From: Asbonarchaeum sp964517675 | Lineage (GTDB): Archaea > Nanohalarchaeota > Nanosalinia > Nanosalinales > Nanoanaerosalinaceae | DNA length: 64,000 nucleotides | Assembly: GCA_964517675.1 (NCBI GenBank) | Contig: CAZFEL010000004.1 | Span: 1-64,000, forward strand | Direction: 5' to 3' | Shown here: positions 62,149-64,000 of the stretch, piece by piece | Numbering within the stretch: the stretch's first letter is position 1 | Layout: every line of letters starts with the position of its first letter | Position numbers and translations under genes: made by a program | Notes under the pieces: generated by a model | Seen by the model: only the letters and a program-made list of their open reading frames with translations | Databases searched by the model: none | What the model was told of the DNA's origin: nothing

Positions 62149-62846
62149 TCCTCCAGTGCCTCGCGGGCGGTCTGGTACGCTGGATCTGGCCCTCCTATCC
62201 CGGCGGTGACATGGTCGACGATATCATCCAGGAGATCCTTGCGTCCCTCCGGGCCAGCCTCGAGGAAGTCGACGGCCATCTCGTGCATCTCGGGGTCGAC
62301 GTCCTGGAGCTTCTCGATGCGGTAGTTCTCCTTGACCGGTACCTCGCCCTGGAGCAGATAATGCTTCTCGAGGAGGTACTCGAACAGTCTCTGCTGCAGG
62401 TAGATCCGCTGGGCGCCATCTGCCCTGTCGATGTCCTTCTGGAGGTCCCAGATGAAGTACCTGATGGCTTGCCGGTCCTCATCGTCCAGCTCCATGTTCT
62501 GTTCTTTGTGTTCCATCGCGTCTTCCTCCAGTCGGTCGAAGTGTCCGTCCGGGTCATAGCGGACGTCAGCGTCGGTGTACCATCTGTAGTTCGTGTACCA
62601 TCCGTCGCCTTTGAGATACCGGCGGCTCCAGTCCATGCTGTTGTAGAACCGCTCGATGACGGTGTCATCGATGACCTCTGTCTCGCGCCTCCGCCAGTCA
62701 CCATCGACGATGATGTAGATGTCGATGTCGGTGTGGTCCTGATCGGGGTCGCGGGCGTAGCTCCCGACGACGGCGGCTGCGAGGACCTCGTCCCGTTCCT
62801 TCAGTTGTTCGATCTCCTGCTGTATCAGGTCCTCGGTCTCAGCCAA
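62145..62846 (-). CDS. MNT-type nucleotidyltransferase with a helical C-terminal domain
   Basis: A 233-residue protein. Residues 1-75 hold the minimal nucleotidyltransferase core: VLAAAVVGSYARDPDQDHTD (GSYAR, about 25-44) then IDIYIIVDGDWRRRETEVID with the Asp-x-Asp pair. The C-terminal 150 residues are helical, with HKEQNMELDDEDRQAIRYFI and RLFEYLLEKHYLLQGEVPVK, similar to nucleotidyltransferases that carry a substrate-binding helical domain. The start is a TTG (62846) overlapping the upstream HIT stop, as no ATG or GTG is available before the core. Confidence 0.72.
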   Translation of the reverse strand: MAETEDLIQQEIEQLKERDEVLAAAVVGSYARDPDQDHTDIDIYIIVDGDWRRRETEVIDDTVIERFYNSMDWSRRYLKGDGWYTNYRWYTDADVRYDPDGHFDRLEEDAMEHKEQNMELDDEDRQAIRYFIWDLQKDIDRADGAQRIYLQQRLFEYLLEKHYLLQGEVPVKENYRIEKLQDVDPEMHEMAVDFLEAGPEGRKDLLDDIVDHVTAGIGGPDPAYQTAREALED

Positions 62847-63240
62847 GCTTTTCCACCAGCTGCTGGGCGGTGTCGTTGTCGAGTTCGTCGCTGTCGAACT
62901 CCATCTCGAACCCGTCATGGTTGTACCGCGGGATGACGTGGACGTGCACGTGGCCGACCTCCTGGCCGGCCCCTTCGCCGTTGTTCTGGAGGACATTGAC
63001 CCCGTCCGGGTTCATGCTTCCCTGGAGCGCATCTGTCATCTTCCGCACGGTGTTGAACAGGGATGCGGTCATCGATCTGTCCAGTTCTGTCAGTTGCTGT
63101 TCATGCTCTTTCGGGACGACGAGGAGATGTCCCTTCGAGACGGGATTGACATCAAGGAACGCGACGGTATCCTCGTCCTCATAGACCCTGTAGGTATCGA
63201 TCTCGTGGTCGGCTATCTGACAGAACGGGCACTCGCTCAT
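62839..63240 (-). CDS. HIT-family nucleotide hydrolase (canonical)
   Basis: A 133-residue HIT protein of normal length. It has the zinc knuckle CPFC (4-7), TVAFLDVNPVSKGHLLVVPK, GVNVLQNNGEGAGQEV and an intact triad VGHVHVHVIPRY. It hydrolyses or transfers adenosine monophosphate conjugates such as AMP-lysine or AMP-NH2. The start follows GGTGACACC. It overlaps the downstream nucleotidyltransferase by eight bases, so the two are cotranscribed. Confidence 0.94.
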   Translation of the reverse strand: MSECPFCQIADHEIDTYRVYEDEDTVAFLDVNPVSKGHLLVVPKEHEQQLTELDRSMTASLFNTVRKMTDALQGSMNPDGVNVLQNNGEGAGQEVGHVHVHVIPRYNHDGFEMEFDSDELDNDTAQQLVEKLG

Positions 63241-63270
63241 GGTGTCACCTGTCGGGAGGTGGTGCTGCCA

Positions 63271-63280
63271 GCTATTTAAA
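63271..63280 (-). promoter_or_regulatory. TATA box for the HIT-nucleotidyltransferase operon
   Basis: Reverse-strand TTTAAATAGC lies 31-40 bases upstream of the HIT ATG at 63240. Confidence 0.5.
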
Positions 63281-63364
63281 TCACGCTGCTGACGGGGGAC
63301 GAACGTGATCGGGACCTGAGATGGCTTCCTGTCGGTTCGATGCGGACCGAACAGTCCCACCAAT

Positions 63365-63371
63365 CTTTATC
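63365..63371 (+). promoter_or_regulatory. TATA-like box for the membrane protein gene at 63396
   Basis: CTTTATC lies 25-31 bases upstream of the ATG at 63396. Confidence 0.4.
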
Positions 63372-63395
63372 AAACGGAAGAGGGAACGTCCACAT

Positions 63396-64000
63396 ATGAC
63401 ACTGTCGCTCCGTGGCGTCCTCCGTGATGGTGCTGACCGTCTCAGTACGGTCAACGGGACGCTGTTCATCGGTATCATCTTCCTCCTGACAGCAGCCATC
63501 GAGGCAGTCCTTGGAGGCATGCGGACCGGTATGAATCTTCCCGGCCCGACCGCGGATCTACTCACGGTCAGCCCGGTCAGCCTATCGATATCGGCACCGA
63601 TGTGGGCGCTTTCCGTCGGAATCGGTCTCCTGTTCGTGTTCACGCTTGCTGCGACGATCGTCCTGATCAGGCTCGTCCTTGCGGACGAGATGAGAGCGGT
63701 CCCGATGACGGTCTATGATGCGCTGGTCCCGGCGGTGGCCCGTCTCGCTGCCACAGGCCTGATAGTGCTCGTCCTGACGATGATAGGGAGCGTCCTCCTG
63801 GTCCTCCCGGGACTGTTCCTGTTGGTGAGCCTGCTGTTCTATGCGGTCTTCATTGCCCGCGGTCACGGTATACTGGCGTCTCTGCGCGGGAGCTGGGGGC
63901 TGGCCAGTGGTACCAGGCTGAAGCTGTTCGTACTTGTGGTCGTCCTGCTCGGGCTCAACATGGTCCTGGAGGCGGTGGCCTACTTCGTACCCTGGCCGAC
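63396..64000 (+). CDS. Polytopic membrane protein, truncated by the window edge
   Basis: The frame is open from the ATG at 63396 to the end, giving 201 residues. At least four hydrophobic helices are visible: LFIGIIFLLTAAIEAVLGGM, WALSVGIGLLFVFTLAATIV, LIVLVLTMIGSVLLVLPGLF and FVLVVVLLGLNMVLEAVAYF, with FYAVFIARGHGILASLRGSW between. The pattern resembles the glycerophosphoryl-diester-type or DUF7847 membrane proteins of haloarchaea, but the family cannot be fixed from the part seen. The start agrees with the TATA-like box. Confidence 0.65.
   Translation, partial: MTLSLRGVLRDGADRLSTVNGTLFIGIIFLLTAAIEAVLGGMRTGMNLPGPTADLLTVSPVSLSISAPMWALSVGIGLLFVFTLAATIVLIRLVLADEMRAVPMTVYDALVPAVARLAATGLIVLVLTMIGSVLLVLPGLFLLVSLLFYAVFIARGHGILASLRGSWGLASGTRLKLFVLVVVLLGLNMVLEAVAYFVPWP

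Noticed and set aside
1..64000. CRISPR arrays, transposases, integrases, rRNA and tRNA genes
   Set aside because: I looked for regular repeats, DDE or tyrosine recombinase motifs, and conserved T-loop sequences in the gaps and found none; I cannot exclude an intron-containing or unusual tRNA without a covariance-model search.

Overview
This window is a gene-dense, GC-rich piece of an archaeal chromosome. The archaeal assignment comes from ribosomal proteins S17e, S19e, L31e, L39e and LX, aIF6, prefoldin alpha, FtsY, PDCD5, MBF1, Nop5 and fibrillarin, and from TATA-like boxes (TTTAAA, TTTATA) about 25 bases upstream of many starts. Proteins are very rich in Asp and Glu and poor in Lys, as in salt-in halophiles. 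Many enzymes are trimmed and NAD is made by salvage, which together with the acidity suggests a Nanohaloarchaeota-like DPANN archaeon. That lineage is an inference; no rRNA gene is present to test it. I see no rRNA, tRNA, CRISPR array, insertion sequence or integrase, and no gene-free stretch longer than about 250 bases.

Layout. 1-10 kb: hypothetical proteins, winged-helix proteins, a glutaredoxin, a short RNase R-like RNB enzyme, an exonuclease VII pair whose large subunit ends in a membrane helix, GNAT and metallo-beta-lactamase proteins, two tandem paralogues of unknown function, and a DEAD-box helicase. 10-13 kb: a methyltransferase, then rpl18a(LX)-pfdA-ftsY. 13-15.5 kb: an envelope thiol-redox operon (DoxX, VKOR, thioredoxin-fold protein, CcdA) in which VKOR and the thioredoxin share one reading frame, split by a TGA. 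15.6-19 kb: winged-helix regulators around an FMN reductase, then MscS. 18.7-21 kb: a reduced SUF iron-sulfur operon. 21-25 kb: a TRAM protein, a HIT protein with a degenerate active site, membrane proteins. 25-34 kb: ileS, a YbaK-type deacylase, a DHH phosphoesterase and an NAD salvage block (prs-like, pncB, pncA, nadE, with nadM converging). 34-37 kb: a box C/D RNP operon with a nucleotidyltransferase-fold gene between nop5 and fibrillarin. 37.6-41.2 kb: a very large Ser/Thr/Asn-rich surface protein. 41-45.5 kb: a ThiI-like PP-loop enzyme, MBF1, an AbrB-like protein and hisS. 45.5-54 kb: a protein made of two tandem nucleotidyltransferase-helical units (the second inactive), an MFS transporter, PINA ATPase, a ZIP transporter, a YunG-like protein and NurA. 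54-64 kb: thrS (bacterial type), a glycosyltransferase, hypothetical genes, the S19e-PDCD5-L39e-L31e-aIF6 translation cluster, uridine kinase, a nucleotidyltransferase, a canonical HIT protein and a truncated membrane protein.

Most worth checking: the TGA-split VKOR-thioredoxin, the membrane-tethered ExoVII, the duplicated nucleotidyltransferase protein, the nucleotidyltransferase gene inside the C/D RNP operon, the L31e with an extra C-terminal domain, and two genes whose conserved N-termini lack any canonical start codon.
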